A stretch of 64,000 bases of DNA, taken from contig CALXNS010000017.1 in the NCBI GenBank assembly GCA_944389815.1, positions 1 through 64,000 on the forward strand. The letters are read 5' to 3'. This DNA comes from an uncultured Victivallis sp. (GTDB lineage: Bacteria; Verrucomicrobiota; Lentisphaeria; Victivallales; Victivallaceae). Position 1 is the first letter of the stretch; every line of letters starts with the position of its first letter. This document shows, one piece after another, positions 18,367 through 28,672 of this stretch. Both the position numbers and the translations under genes were made by a program. The notes beneath the pieces are model-generated. The model was not told the DNA's origin. It saw nothing but the letters and a program-made list of their open reading frames with translations, and ran no database searches.

Positions 18367-19154
18367 TTCCCCTCCAGCAGAAACCGCAGCCCGCGCTGAA
18401 TATGCAGATCCCAGAATTCCCACTGATGCGCTCCGGGGGCCTCCTCATACTGGAAATTCGCATATTTGACTTCCTTCATCCGATCCCGGAAGCGCTGATT
18501 GTCCGCGCGGAGAAAATCCTCCGTCCCGCAAACCGAAAGAATCCGCGGCGCGTCCGACCCGAGTTTCGCCGTCTGCGAAGCCAGCGCAAAAAGATCGTTC
18601 CCGCTTCCCGTCACCTCTTCCGGGGTGCCGAAAATCCGTTCCAGTTCCCGGCGCATACCAGACCAATCCGCCGCCTCGATCCGCCCCGGGATGTCGGTCA
18701 CCGCCGAGAGCGCCACCGCCGCGGCGTAACGATCAGGACGGCGCAGTGCGCATTTCAACGCCCCGTAACCGCCCATCGACAGCCCCGCGACGAAGGTATC
18801 CTCGCGTTTCGTGCTCACCGGAAAGAGATTGGCCACGATCTCCGGCAGCTCCTCGGTCAGCATCGTCCAGTAACGCGGCCCCTCTTTCATGTCGGTGTAG
18901 AACCCGCGCTCGCCGTTCGGCATCACCACGGCGATTTCGTAAGCTGCCACGTGACGCTCGATGGCCGAACGGCGACTCCAGATCGTGTGGTCATCGCTCA
19001 GCCCGTGCAGCAAATAGAGCACCGGATAACTCCTCCGCCCGGAACCGCTGCTGGCCATCCCGATCTGAGTGGAGACCTTCTGCGGCAGAATTACATTCAT
19101 CTCGCAGGCGTGCCCGAGCACGTCGGAGTGAAAATGACACTCCAGAAACGCCAT
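18363..19154 (-). CDS. Esterase D / S-formylglutathione-hydrolase-like serine esterase
   Basis: Alpha/beta hydrolase of the PF00756 putative-esterase type, 263 residues, with no signal peptide. LYLLHGLSDDHTIW supplies the oxyanion region, GLSMGGYGALK the nucleophile elbow Ser, GTEDFL the likely Asp and GAHQWEFWD the likely His. It is closest in style to tributyrin/acetyl-esterase members (EstA) that act on small acyl or feruloyl esters. GGAGG lies 8 bases before the ATG. It is the first gene of an operon coupled by four-base overlaps to two CHR transporter subunits, so its product or substrate may be the anion they move, which is inference. Confidence 0.85.
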   Translation of the reverse strand: MAFLECHFHSDVLGHACEMNVILPQKVSTQIGMASSGSGRRSYPVLYLLHGLSDDHTIWSRRSAIERHVAAYEIAVVMPNGERGFYTDMKEGPRYWTMLTEELPEIVANLFPVSTKREDTFVAGLSMGGYGALKCALRRPDRYAAAVALSAVTDIPGRIEAADWSGMRRELERIFGTPEEVTGSGNDLFALASQTAKLGSDAPRILSVCGTEDFLRADNQRFRDRMKEVKYANFQYEEAPGAHQWEFWDLHIQRGLRFLLEGK

Positions 19155-19215
19155 GACTCAATCCTCCATTTTCCTCTTTTGCAATCCGCTCTTTCCATTG
19201 AAACAACGGTTCATT

Positions 19216-20085
19216 CTATTTTCTTCCACCGTCTCGCACCGACTTCAATTCCAGCCTCATCCCGTCATGGGCGAGCAAATATCCATGCGCGGCGGCGATC
19301 GCCTCCGCTTCCGCCGCATCCTCCGGCCAGAGCGTCCGGGCGATATGGTTGAGCACGCAGATCGTCTTTTCATCCACCGTTTCGGTGCCGCGGAGCGACA
19401 ACATCATCAGATCGATCATCGCCAGATCGTTATGTTCAAAACAGCGCCAGTCGCCCGCCTTTTCCATCGTCGCATCCCAGACGATGAGCCGGAGTTGCCG
19501 ATCGCCGATGAGCAACCGCTCGCGCCGCGTGAGCCAGGCGCCGTCCAATGCGTACAGAATATTTCCGTACGGCGTTTCGATCAGATAATGGAATGCCTCT
19601 TCGGAGAAATCCTTCAACGCATGATTGGCCGGCAGCACCGTGAAACGCATTTCATCTACCGTAAACCGATCCCCGCTCCGGATGGCGTGTCCCTGAAACA
19701 TACCGGCAGGCAACACTGCATCCAATTGTTCGAGCGCCTGCGGGGTGCAGTAAATATCGATTCTTTCCGCGCCGTCGCCGCGCAGGTCGAGGATTTTCGC
19801 GATGACCGCAGGCTTGAAGTGATCGTCGTGGGAATGGGTGATTACAATCGCACGCAACCCCGCCGGATCCACGCCGAAACGCGTAAGATTTTCCAATCCG
19901 GTCACCCCCGCGTCGATCAGAACTCTGCCGCCGAACAGCGTCCCCGCGCTGCCGCGCACGTCGGAGGCACCGAGTCGCGCCCAGTCATGATCCGCCGCCC
20001 CGGTACCGAGAAACCGCAGTTCAAACGCCGAGGAAGGCGCACCGGCGGAATCCGTCGTCCGCTCATTGTCGTTGTCTCTCCGCAT
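19216..20085 (-). CDS. Metallo-beta-lactamase fold hydrolase
   Basis: 289-residue MBL-fold enzyme with THSHDDH, the HxHxDH metal-binding motif, after the expected strand VLIDAG. Further candidate ligands are His in LPANHALKDF and Asp in LYALDGAWL. FLGTGAADHD at the N-terminus resembles the FLGTG start of PhnP-, RNase Z- and ElaC-type members. FHYLIETPYGNILYALDGAWL and WDATMEKAG agree with the PhnP/phosphodiesterase branch, but specificity is not established. GGAGG precedes the ATG by 9 bases. It is 21 bases downstream of parC on the same strand. Confidence 0.82.
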   Translation of the reverse strand: MRRDNDNERTTDSAGAPSSAFELRFLGTGAADHDWARLGASDVRGSAGTLFGGRVLIDAGVTGLENLTRFGVDPAGLRAIVITHSHDDHFKPAVIAKILDLRGDGAERIDIYCTPQALEQLDAVLPAGMFQGHAIRSGDRFTVDEMRFTVLPANHALKDFSEEAFHYLIETPYGNILYALDGAWLTRRERLLIGDRQLRLIVWDATMEKAGDWRCFEHNDLAMIDLMMLSLRGTETVDEKTICVLNHIARTLWPEDAAEAEAIAAAHGYLLAHDGMRLELKSVRDGGRK

Positions 20086-20106
20086 GACTTATGCCTCCAT
20101 TTTCGC

Positions 20107-22716
20107 TCAGAATCCGAATTCCTGTTGAACAATCCCGAACTCGTCGCCGACATCATCCACCGCCGGGGCCGCCGAATCGGAATCAGATCCCGCTTCAGCG
20201 CGGTTTCCGGTGTCACCGCCCGCTTTTGAAATCCCTCCGGGCGCCGTTTCTTCACGCTGCTCCGTGGCCGTGGGACGGGACGCGCTTTTCCGGCTGCCGC
20301 GCGCCGATTTCGATTTGCGACTCTTCGGAGCGGGGTCTGCGGAGAGCGTCAATTCCTCCACCTCCGGCGTGGATTCCGGCACACTCTCCGAGGTCGCAGC
20401 GTCCGGCGTGGATTCCGGCATCGCTTCGACCGCAACTTCCGGCGTGGATTCCGGCACACTCTCCGAGGCCGCAGCGGCATTCTCCTCCAACACTTCGGGA
20501 ACAGCATCGGGTTCCGTTTCCGATACGGACGCCGATACCGGCTCAACCGCAACTTCCGGCACGACATCCGCCGCCTTCTTCTCCGGCGTTTCGGAAACAT
20601 CCGCCGACCCGGTCTCCGGCACGGTCTCCGGCACGGCTTCCGGCACGGGCGACAGCTCCTCCTCCACCCCCTCCGCCTCCGGTTCGTCGACCGCCGGCGC
20701 GATCCGAGCTGCGAGCTCCTCCGGTTCCAGATAACGCAAATGGGTGATCTTCGTCAACGGCTTCGAACTGATCAGAATGCCGCGCGCCTTCGGCGTCCTC
20801 ACCGGCAGATCCATCAGATTCAATTCCCGGCTGACGTCGCCGCCGCGCGAACGCGTTTCAAGGAGCGTGTATATCGCATCCGAACGCGGCGTGAAAAGTT
20901 CCAGCCGGCATCCCGCGGGGCAGAGCGCGTATTCCCGTTCCAGAATGAACCCGCCGATCGATGAACGCTTCCCGTAATATTTCCCGGACTTCACCTCACG
21001 GTAAATCACGCCGAACAACACATTCTCATCGAGTTTGCGGAAATCGTACAGTTTGCCGATGAAAAGTTTCTCCGGCGGCAGCGGAATGACCTTGTAACGC
21101 CCGTTCTTCTCAACGCAGAGGAATTTGTCGAACTCGTTGCAGACAAGCATATCCTCGCTTTTGACCGCCGTCCCGACGTAACCGTTCTTCCGATCCCAGC
21201 CGACCTTGATGTTGTTGAGCGCCGCCTCGCGCCGGTCGATTTTCTCGAAATGTTCGATCTCGGTGCGGCGCGGGAAATTCGCGCCGTATTTGTCGAGCAG
21301 GCTCTTCAAATAAGAGATCGCGTACTTCTTCAAACTTCCGAGATGTTTCCGGATCTCCTCCATCCGGTCGAGAATTTCCGCCAGTTCGCGCCGGTTCTTC
21401 TCGATGTCGAACCGGCTGATCCGCCGCACCGGCAGCGCCAGAAGCTTGTCGATGTCCGGATCGGTGACGTCGCGCCGCAATTGATCCCGGAACGGCGCCA
21501 GACCGGTCCGGACGGCGGCGTACTCCTCGGCTTCGCTCTTGCACTCCTCGATCTTCTTGTAGATCCTGTTTTCAAAGAAAATCTGCGCCAGCGTCTTGGC
21601 GTGAAACAAATCCTCCTGCCGCGCCAGATCGATTTCCAGTTCCCGTTTCAGATATTCGAGCAATTTTGCCGTGTTGCGCCGCAGCACCTCGCTCACGGTC
21701 ATGCTGACCGGACGCCCTTCGCGAATCACGGTCATATTCACCGAAATCGACACCGAGCAGTCGGTATACATGTAGAGCGCCTGCAACGTCTTCTCCGGGT
21801 CGTACCCCCGGGTCGGCACGATCTCGATCTCCACCTTCTCGGTGGTGTAATCCGTGACCGATGAAATGCGGATCTTGTTCTTCTCCGCCGCCTTTTCGAT
21901 CGACGCGATCAAACTCTCCGTCGTCGTCGTCGCCGGAATTTCCCGGATCACCAGCCGGCGGCCGTCAACTTCAATCCGGGCCCGCAGCACGATCTTGCCG
22001 TTGCCGTCGGCGTATTCGCGCGCATCCATCAAACCGCCCTGCTGGAAATCCGGATACAGTTCGAAGGGTTCATCCCGCAGCACGTGAATCTGCGCTTCGA
22101 GCAGTTCCCGGAAATTATGCGGCATGATTCTTGTCGCCATTCCGACCGCGATCCCGTCGCTGCCGAGCATCAGAAGCGACGGCACCTTCACCGGCAGCAC
22201 GACCGGTTCGACGTTGCGGCCGTCGTAGGTGTCCACGAATTCGGTGATGTCGTTGTTGAACAGCACCTCGCGCCCCATCGGGGATAAACTGCATTCGATG
22301 TAACGCCCCGCCGCCGCCGGGCTCCCGGTGAGGATGTTGCCGAAATTCCCCTGCCGGGTGATGAAATACTCCTTGTTGGCCAGCACGACCAGCGCATCCT
22401 CGATCGACGCGTTGCCGTGCGGATGATAATGCATCGTGTTGCCGACGATGTTCGCAACCTTGTGCGTGCGGCCGTCGTAGACCTGATACAACGCCCAGAG
22501 CACGCGGCGCTGAACCGGTTTGAGGCCGTCGTCCACGTCGGGAATCGCGCGATCCTTGATGACGTAGCTCGCGTATTCGAGAAAGTTCCGATCCATCATC
22601 GAACGGAAATAATCATTCGAACCGTGGCGGCGCACCGCGGCGACGCTTTCCTCTGCGGCGCGGTCGTCGTCCGCTCCGGCGACGATTTCATCGGGATTGA
22701 CCGGTTCCTCACTCAT
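20107..22716 (-). CDS. parC: DNA topoisomerase IV-type subunit A with long repetitive C-terminal tail
   Basis: Type IIA topoisomerase breakage-reunion subunit. The N-terminal domain has the winged helix with GLKPVQRRVLWAL and the catalytic Tyr 139 in AAAGRYIECSL. The region equivalent to the quinolone pocket reads HPHGNASIED. A C-terminal segment up to about residue 672 follows, but I see no GyrA box. Residues 673-869 are a low-complexity tail, rich in Glu, Pro, Val and Ala with VPESTPEV repeats, then a basic KSRKSKSARGSRKSASR patch and an acidic end. It overlaps parE by 8 bases. A separate gyrA at 33.9 kb with full GyrA features supports assigning this pair to ParE/ParC. Compact ParC proteins are known in chlamydiae. 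Confidence 0.88.
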   Translation of the reverse strand: MSEEPVNPDEIVAGADDDRAAEESVAAVRRHGSNDYFRSMMDRNFLEYASYVIKDRAIPDVDDGLKPVQRRVLWALYQVYDGRTHKVANIVGNTMHYHPHGNASIEDALVVLANKEYFITRQGNFGNILTGSPAAAGRYIECSLSPMGREVLFNNDITEFVDTYDGRNVEPVVLPVKVPSLLMLGSDGIAVGMATRIMPHNFRELLEAQIHVLRDEPFELYPDFQQGGLMDAREYADGNGKIVLRARIEVDGRRLVIREIPATTTTESLIASIEKAAEKNKIRISSVTDYTTEKVEIEIVPTRGYDPEKTLQALYMYTDCSVSISVNMTVIREGRPVSMTVSEVLRRNTAKLLEYLKRELEIDLARQEDLFHAKTLAQIFFENRIYKKIEECKSEAEEYAAVRTGLAPFRDQLRRDVTDPDIDKLLALPVRRISRFDIEKNRRELAEILDRMEEIRKHLGSLKKYAISYLKSLLDKYGANFPRRTEIEHFEKIDRREAALNNIKVGWDRKNGYVGTAVKSEDMLVCNEFDKFLCVEKNGRYKVIPLPPEKLFIGKLYDFRKLDENVLFGVIYREVKSGKYYGKRSSIGGFILEREYALCPAGCRLELFTPRSDAIYTLLETRSRGGDVSRELNLMDLPVRTPKARGILISSKPLTKITHLRYLEPEELAARIAPAVDEPEAEGVEEELSPVPEAVPETVPETGSADVSETPEKKAADVVPEVAVEPVSASVSETEPDAVPEVLEENAAAASESVPESTPEVAVEAMPESTPDAATSESVPESTPEVEELTLSADPAPKSRKSKSARGSRKSASRPTATEQREETAPGGISKAGGDTGNRAEAGSDSDSAAPAVDDVGDEFGIVQQEFGF
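20363..20475 (-). repeat. 75-bp-period coding repeat in the parC tail
   Basis: A stretch of about 30 identical bases beginning TCCGGCGTGGATTCCGG at 20363 recurs at 20438, exactly 75 bases on. It encodes the ESVPESTPEV unit, and a diverged half-copy (AMPESTPDAA) lies between. The 75-base period preserves frame, so copy number can vary without truncating ParC. Confidence 0.75.
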
Positions 22717-24544
22717 ATTTATGCACTTCCAGATTGTTCATGATGTATTCGCGCCGCTTCGGAGTGTTGTTGCCCATGAAGAAGCCCAGCAGTTCGGGAA
22801 TGTTGCGCATGTTGTCGAGCGTCACCGGTTCAAGCCGGATGTCCGGCCCGATGAACTGCCCGAACTCCTTCGGCGAAATTTCGCCGAGTCCCTTGAACCG
22901 GGTGATCTCCGCTTTTTTCCCGAGCTGAGCGGCCGCCCGGTCGCGTTCGTTTTCGCTGTAACAGTAGACCGCCTTCTCCCGCGGCTTCTGCACCCGGAAG
23001 AGCGGCGTCTCCAAAACGTAAAGGTGCCCCGACAGCACCAGCTGTTCAAAGAAACAGAGAAAATAGGTGATGAGCAAATTGCGGATGTGCAGTCCGTCCA
23101 CATCCGCATCGGTGGCGATCACGACCTTGTCGTACCGGAGATTCTCCACCGAATCCTCGATGCCCAGCGCCTGCATGAGAAAGGTCAACTCCTCGTTGCT
23201 GTAAATTTTGTCGAACTTCTCCCCGAAGCAGTTCATCGGTTTGCCGCGCAGCGCGAAAATCGCCTGGCAGTTGACATCCCGGCACACCTCCAGCGAACCG
23301 GCGGCGGAGTCGCCCTCGGTCAGAAAGATCATCGTATCGCTCTGGCGGAGATTCTTCGGCCAGCGGTCGCCGGTATGGAATTTGCAGTCCTTGAGCTTCG
23401 GGATCCGCAGCCGGGTCTTCTGGGTGGTTTCGCGCGACTTCTTCTTCACCTCCTGGATCTGGCGATGCATTTGTTCATTGCGCGCGACCTTGTCGAGCAC
23501 GATATCGGCCACCTCCCGGTTCTTGTGGAGAAAATCGACCACCGCGTCGCGCACCGCTGAAACGATCGGACCGCGCACGTCGGTGTTGCCGAGCTTGTTC
23601 TTGGTCTGCGACTCGAAGACCGGTTCCCGAACTTTGACCGCGATCGCGCCGATCATGCCGTCGCGGATCTCGTCGGCCTTGTAGTTCTTGCCGGAGAATT
23701 CATTGATTCCCTTGAGCACCCCCTCCTTGAAGGCGGAGAGATGGGTTCCGCCGTCGTTGGTGTACTGACCGTTGACGAAGGAGAATGAGGTTTCGCCGTA
23801 ATTATCCGAATGGGTCAGCGCGAACTCCACCGTCCGGGAACGGAAGGAGATCACATCGTACAACCGCTCCTCGCCGGTCTCCGCCTCCAGGAGATCCCGG
23901 AGCCCCTGGCTGGAAAAATAACGCTGCCCATTCAAATAGAGCGACAGGCCGCTGTTCAAATACGCATACATCCACATGCGTTTTTCAAGATATTCGCTCT
24001 TGAAGGCGAAATTCGGAAAGAGCGTCCCGTCCGGCACGAAACGCACCAGTGTGCCGTTGCGTTCTTCGCACTCGCCCTCGCGCTCGGACTTCAGAACGCC
24101 GCGCTCGAACGTCGCCTCGCGGAACTTCCCCTCCCGGCACGAACGAACCAGAAAGAATTCACTCAACGCATTCGCCGCCTTCGTGCCGACGCCGTTGAGA
24201 CCGATCGAATATTGGAAGACGTCATCGTTGTATTTGCCGCCGGTATTCATCACGGAAACGCATTCGACAAGTTTATCCAGCGGAATTCCGCGTCCGTAAT
24301 CCCGCACCGAAACCGCATTCCCCTCCAGCGTCACGTCGATGCGCCGGCCGGCGCCCATGATGAATTCATCGATGCTGTTGTCGACGATCTCCTTGAGCAG
24401 AATGTAAATACCATCGTCCGGATGGGAACCGTCCCCCATCCGGCCGATGTACATGCCGGGACGCAGCCGGATGTGTTCCAGCGGCGAGAGAGTTTTGATT
24501 GCGTTGCCGTCGTATGCGATCGGAGTGGTGTTTTCCTCTGCCAT
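22709..24544 (-). CDS. parE: DNA topoisomerase IV-type subunit B (GyrB/ParE ATPase)
   Basis: ATPase subunit of the type IIA topoisomerase. The GHKL domain shows ILLKEIVDNSIDEF, DYGRGIP and GLNGVGTKAANALS. The Toprim domain has LTEGDSAAGS and DADVDG, which carry the Mg-binding acidic residues. 611 residues without a GyrB-type insertion favours ParE. No Shine-Dalgarno sequence is visible before ATG 24544. A plausible promoter lies at 24590-24617. The 8-base overlap with parC points to coupled synthesis of the two subunits. Confidence 0.92.
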   Translation of the reverse strand: MAEENTTPIAYDGNAIKTLSPLEHIRLRPGMYIGRMGDGSHPDDGIYILLKEIVDNSIDEFIMGAGRRIDVTLEGNAVSVRDYGRGIPLDKLVECVSVMNTGGKYNDDVFQYSIGLNGVGTKAANALSEFFLVRSCREGKFREATFERGVLKSEREGECEERNGTLVRFVPDGTLFPNFAFKSEYLEKRMWMYAYLNSGLSLYLNGQRYFSSQGLRDLLEAETGEERLYDVISFRSRTVEFALTHSDNYGETSFSFVNGQYTNDGGTHLSAFKEGVLKGINEFSGKNYKADEIRDGMIGAIAVKVREPVFESQTKNKLGNTDVRGPIVSAVRDAVVDFLHKNREVADIVLDKVARNEQMHRQIQEVKKKSRETTQKTRLRIPKLKDCKFHTGDRWPKNLRQSDTMIFLTEGDSAAGSLEVCRDVNCQAIFALRGKPMNCFGEKFDKIYSNEELTFLMQALGIEDSVENLRYDKVVIATDADVDGLHIRNLLITYFLCFFEQLVLSGHLYVLETPLFRVQKPREKAVYCYSENERDRAAAQLGKKAEITRFKGLGEISPKEFGQFIGPDIRLEPVTLDNMRNIPELLGFFMGNNTPKRREYIMNNLEVHKYE

Positions 24545-24589
24545 AAATCCGCGATTTACCGTGTTTCAATTCTCTGTAACAGAAGATAT

Positions 24590-24617
24590 AATGTATCATT
24601 TTTCTCTCAAAATGCAA
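24590..24617 (-). promoter_or_regulatory. Probable promoter for parE-parC
   Basis: On the minus strand TTGCAT (24612-24617) and TACATT (24590-24595) are 16 bases apart, 46 bases before the parE ATG. It lies just past a terminator, which suggests that the region upstream is a separate transcript. Confidence 0.5.
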
Positions 24618-24628
24618 GGCCGGAGACG

Positions 24629-24666
24629 AAAAAACGCCGTCGCAAACTCGCCCATGCAACGGCGTT
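24629..24666 (-). terminator. Rho-independent terminator upstream of parE
   Basis: On the minus strand AACGCCGTTGC pairs with GCGACGGCGTT (11 bp, one G-U pair) around a 12-base loop and runs into six T residues. No gene ends just before it on this strand, so it must terminate either a noncoding transcript or an attenuated leader of parE. Confidence 0.8.
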
Positions 24667-24880
24667 GCCCGAATAAATTTCACCCCCGTCCCGACGAACA
24701 GCCGCGCCTCATCTCTCAGAAGACATCCGGCCGCGGCCCGTTGAACAAAACGTCCGTCCCCCCGGTCAAGTTCCCGACGGGCGACGGAAAAGAGACGACG
24801 GGCGACGGCGCCGTTCTTCAGAACGATCGGATCGGCGCAATGGCGCTGCCGGAACCGATCCATCATAGAAATATGCAATT
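24667..24880 (-). ncRNA. Candidate unidentified small RNA or leader in a gene-free stretch
   Basis: Between the starts of parE (24544) and the phosphatase gene (25047) there are about 500 bases with no convincing protein gene. The minus strand here ends in a strong terminator and contains a local hairpin (GGATCGG to CCGATCC enclosing GCGC-CATT-GCGC, about 24827-24860), another (CGTTC-TGAA-GAACG), and a near-duplicated CCGTCGCCCGTCG. Bases 24880-25010 are AT-rich and may hold its promoter. I do not find the conserved cores of tmRNA, RNase P RNA or SRP RNA. 6S RNA or a topoisomerase attenuator remain possible. The 5' end is a guess. Confidence 0.35.
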
Positions 24881-25046
24881 CACCTCAAATAAATATCCTG
24901 CATATTTTAAACTCAAATCAAGCCGCCCCGCCGATATCCACATGCACACGGTTTTTTTCATTTTTCCAGTAAAAATGTTCTTTCGACTTTAAAAAATGAT
25001 TTTCCCGATGTATATTATGCTTTTACGACGGAGGTATTCAGCAAAG

Positions 25047-25496
25047 ATGATGCGGATTTTGTTCGTATGCACCGGCAACAGCTGCCGCAGCCCGATGGCG
25101 GAACTCTATTTTGATGCACTCTGCCGCCGGGCCGGGCGGAACGACTTCGAAGTCGCGTCCGCCGGAATCCACGCCTGGGACGGATTCCCGGCCAGTGCGC
25201 CGGCCAGTGCCGTGCTGGCCGAAGCCGGCATCGACGCGGACGCATTCCGTTCCCGGAGTCTGACGCCGGCATTGATCGAAAACTCCGATCTGATCGTCCC
25301 GATGACCGCCGCCCATCGCAGCGCCATCGCCCGGATCGCGCCGGGTGCGGCCGCCAAAATCAGGCTGCTTCTGGAATTCGGCGCGGGCGGCGGCGACGTC
25401 CCCGATCCCTACGGCGGCAGTGTCGAAGATTACCGCGACGTCTTCCGCACCATGAAACCTGCGCTGGAAAATCTCGCCGCGGTTCTGATGAAATGA
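25047..25496 (+). CDS. Low-molecular-weight phosphatase, YwlE-like
   Basis: 149-residue cytoplasmic phosphatase. VCTGNSCRSPMAE holds the CX5R active site, and DPYGGSVEDY supplies the general-acid Asp. The GNSCRSP loop has a small polar residue where classical tyrosine phosphatases such as Wzb have a bulky one, and the DPYGGS tail resembles YwlE, the protein-arginine phosphatase of Bacillus. ArsC-type arsenate reductases share GNSC but have Gln after CRS. I start it at ATG 25047 after GGAGG; ATG 25050 is equivalent. Directly downstream is the rpiB-glyA fusion, and Bacillus has ywlE-rpiB-(ywlG)-glyA in the same order, which supports the YwlE relationship. Confidence 0.82.
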   Translation: MMRILFVCTGNSCRSPMAELYFDALCRRAGRNDFEVASAGIHAWDGFPASAPASAVLAEAGIDADAFRSRSLTPALIENSDLIVPMTAAHRSAIARIAPGAAAKIRLLLEFGAGGGDVPDPYGGSVEDYRDVFRTMKPALENLAAVLMK

Positions 25497-25565
25497 AATA
25501 AAATAACATGAAATAAAGTTATCATCAACAAATTCCATATTCGAAAAATACAAAGGAGCATTTCC

Positions 25566-27287
<1,722 letters not shown>

Positions 27288-27311
27288 TACCGAAGTAAGG
27301 AGTGCGTTATC

Positions 27312-28568
27312 ATGATTGATATGAAATTGATCCGGGAAAACGCCGAGGCAGTTCGAGCGAACTGCGTCCGCCGCGGCTTTCCGGTCGACATTGACGGATT
27401 GCTCAAACTCGACGCCGACGCGCGGCTTCTCTCCCAGGAGACCGAAACGCTCCGCGCCGAACGCAACCGCCTGAGCAAGGAGTGCGCCGCCGATCCCGCC
27501 GCACGGGAAAAGGTTCGCGAAATCAAACAGCAGATCACGTCGAAGGAAGACAAGCTCGCCGAACTCAACGACAAGATCCGCAAAATCGTCATCCGCATGC
27601 CGAATATGCTCGCCCCGGACGTCCCGGACGGCCTCGACGACACCGGCAATGTCGAAATCAAAAAAGTCGGCACCATTCCGGTCTTCGACTTCAAGATACG
27701 CGACCACCAGGAACTCGGCGAACTGCTCGACATCCTCGACATCGCCCGCGGCGCCAAAGTCGCCCAGGCTGGATTTTTCTATTGGAAAGGCAAGGGGGCG
27801 ATCCTCGCGCAGTCGCTGTTCTTCTGGGTTCAGAAGGTCCTGGTCGAACGCGGGTTCACGATGTTCATGTCGCCGTGCCTGGCCAAGGAGCGCACGCTCT
27901 TCGGCACCGGGTATCTGCCGTTTTTCGCCGATCAGACCTACAACCTCGTCGGCGAAGACCTCGCTTTGATCGGAACCAGTGAACAGACGCTGGTCGGATA
28001 TCATGCCGACGACGTGCTCGACGCCGCCGACCTGCCGCTCTGCTATACCGCGTTCACGCCGTGTTTCCGGACGGAAGCGGGCAGTTACGGCAAGGCGTCG
28101 CGGGGTATTTTCCGGGTTCACCAGTTCCACAAGGTCGAGCAGATCGTCTTCTGCAAGCCGGAGGACTCGGTCAAATACCACGAAATGTGCCTGGCAAATG
28201 AAGAGTACATCCTTCAGCAGCTCGGAATCCCATATCACGTGGTCAACGTCTGCGTCGGCGACCTCGGCGCGCCCGGATATAAGAAATACGACATCGAAGC
28301 GTGGTTCGCCGGTTTCAATGCCTACCGCGAAGTGACCAGCAACACCAATTTGACCAGCTTCCAGAGCCGTCGGCTCAACATTCGTTACAAAGACGGCGAC
28401 GTCCGCGATTATGTTCACACCATCAGTGCCACGGCGGTCACCGACCGGGTCATGATCGCGATTCTCGAAAACTTCCAGCAGGAAGACGGCACCGTCATCG
28501 TGCCGGAAGTGCTCCGCCCCTTCTGCGGATTCGACCGGATTGAACCGGCCGCAAAGAAGAATAAATAA
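27312..28568 (+). CDS. serS: Seryl-tRNA synthetase
   Basis: Class II synthetase charging tRNA-Ser. The N-terminal coiled-coil arm spans about residues 30-105 (LLSQETETLRAERNRL). Motif 2 is near PCFRTEAGSYGKASRGIFRVHQF, and motif 3 is represented by the C-terminal helix following TAVTDRVMIAILENFQ. At 418 residues it is of normal length. AAGGAG lies 9 bases before the ATG. It ends the plus-strand phosphatase, rpiB-glyA, serS run, and serine use in GlyA next to SerS is a sensible metabolic pairing. A strong terminator follows. Confidence 0.96.
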   Translation: MIDMKLIRENAEAVRANCVRRGFPVDIDGLLKLDADARLLSQETETLRAERNRLSKECAADPAAREKVREIKQQITSKEDKLAELNDKIRKIVIRMPNMLAPDVPDGLDDTGNVEIKKVGTIPVFDFKIRDHQELGELLDILDIARGAKVAQAGFFYWKGKGAILAQSLFFWVQKVLVERGFTMFMSPCLAKERTLFGTGYLPFFADQTYNLVGEDLALIGTSEQTLVGYHADDVLDAADLPLCYTAFTPCFRTEAGSYGKASRGIFRVHQFHKVEQIVFCKPEDSVKYHEMCLANEEYILQQLGIPYHVVNVCVGDLGAPGYKKYDIEAWFAGFNAYREVTSNTNLTSFQSRRLNIRYKDGDVRDYVHTISATAVTDRVMIAILENFQQEDGTVIVPEVLRPFCGFDRIEPAAKKNK

Positions 28569-28597
28569 TATTCCGCCCGCACACGAACGGAAATATG

Positions 28598-28630
28598 AAA
28601 AGCCCGGCAGCTGTTCCTGCCGGGCTTTTT
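28598..28630 (+). terminator. Rho-independent terminator of serS, probably bidirectional
   Basis: AAAGCCCGGCAG pairs perfectly with CTGCCGGGCTTT around a 6-base loop and ends in a T-run. A four-A run on the other side gives a weaker T-tract on the minus strand, where it would serve the convergent speD gene. Confidence 0.9.
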
Positions 28631-28672
28631 ACGTCCCATGCCTTCACGAATCATGGCAACTCAGAAGAGAAT

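Noticed and set aside
20345-20480. Regular repeats that might suggest a CRISPR array
   Set aside because: The repeats are a 75-base in-frame coding period within the parC tail, with no unique spacers.
24366-24878. 170-codon minus-strand frame covering the gap before parE
   Set aside because: It runs through a strong terminator, a promoter and into parE in another frame, and its residues show no family resemblance.
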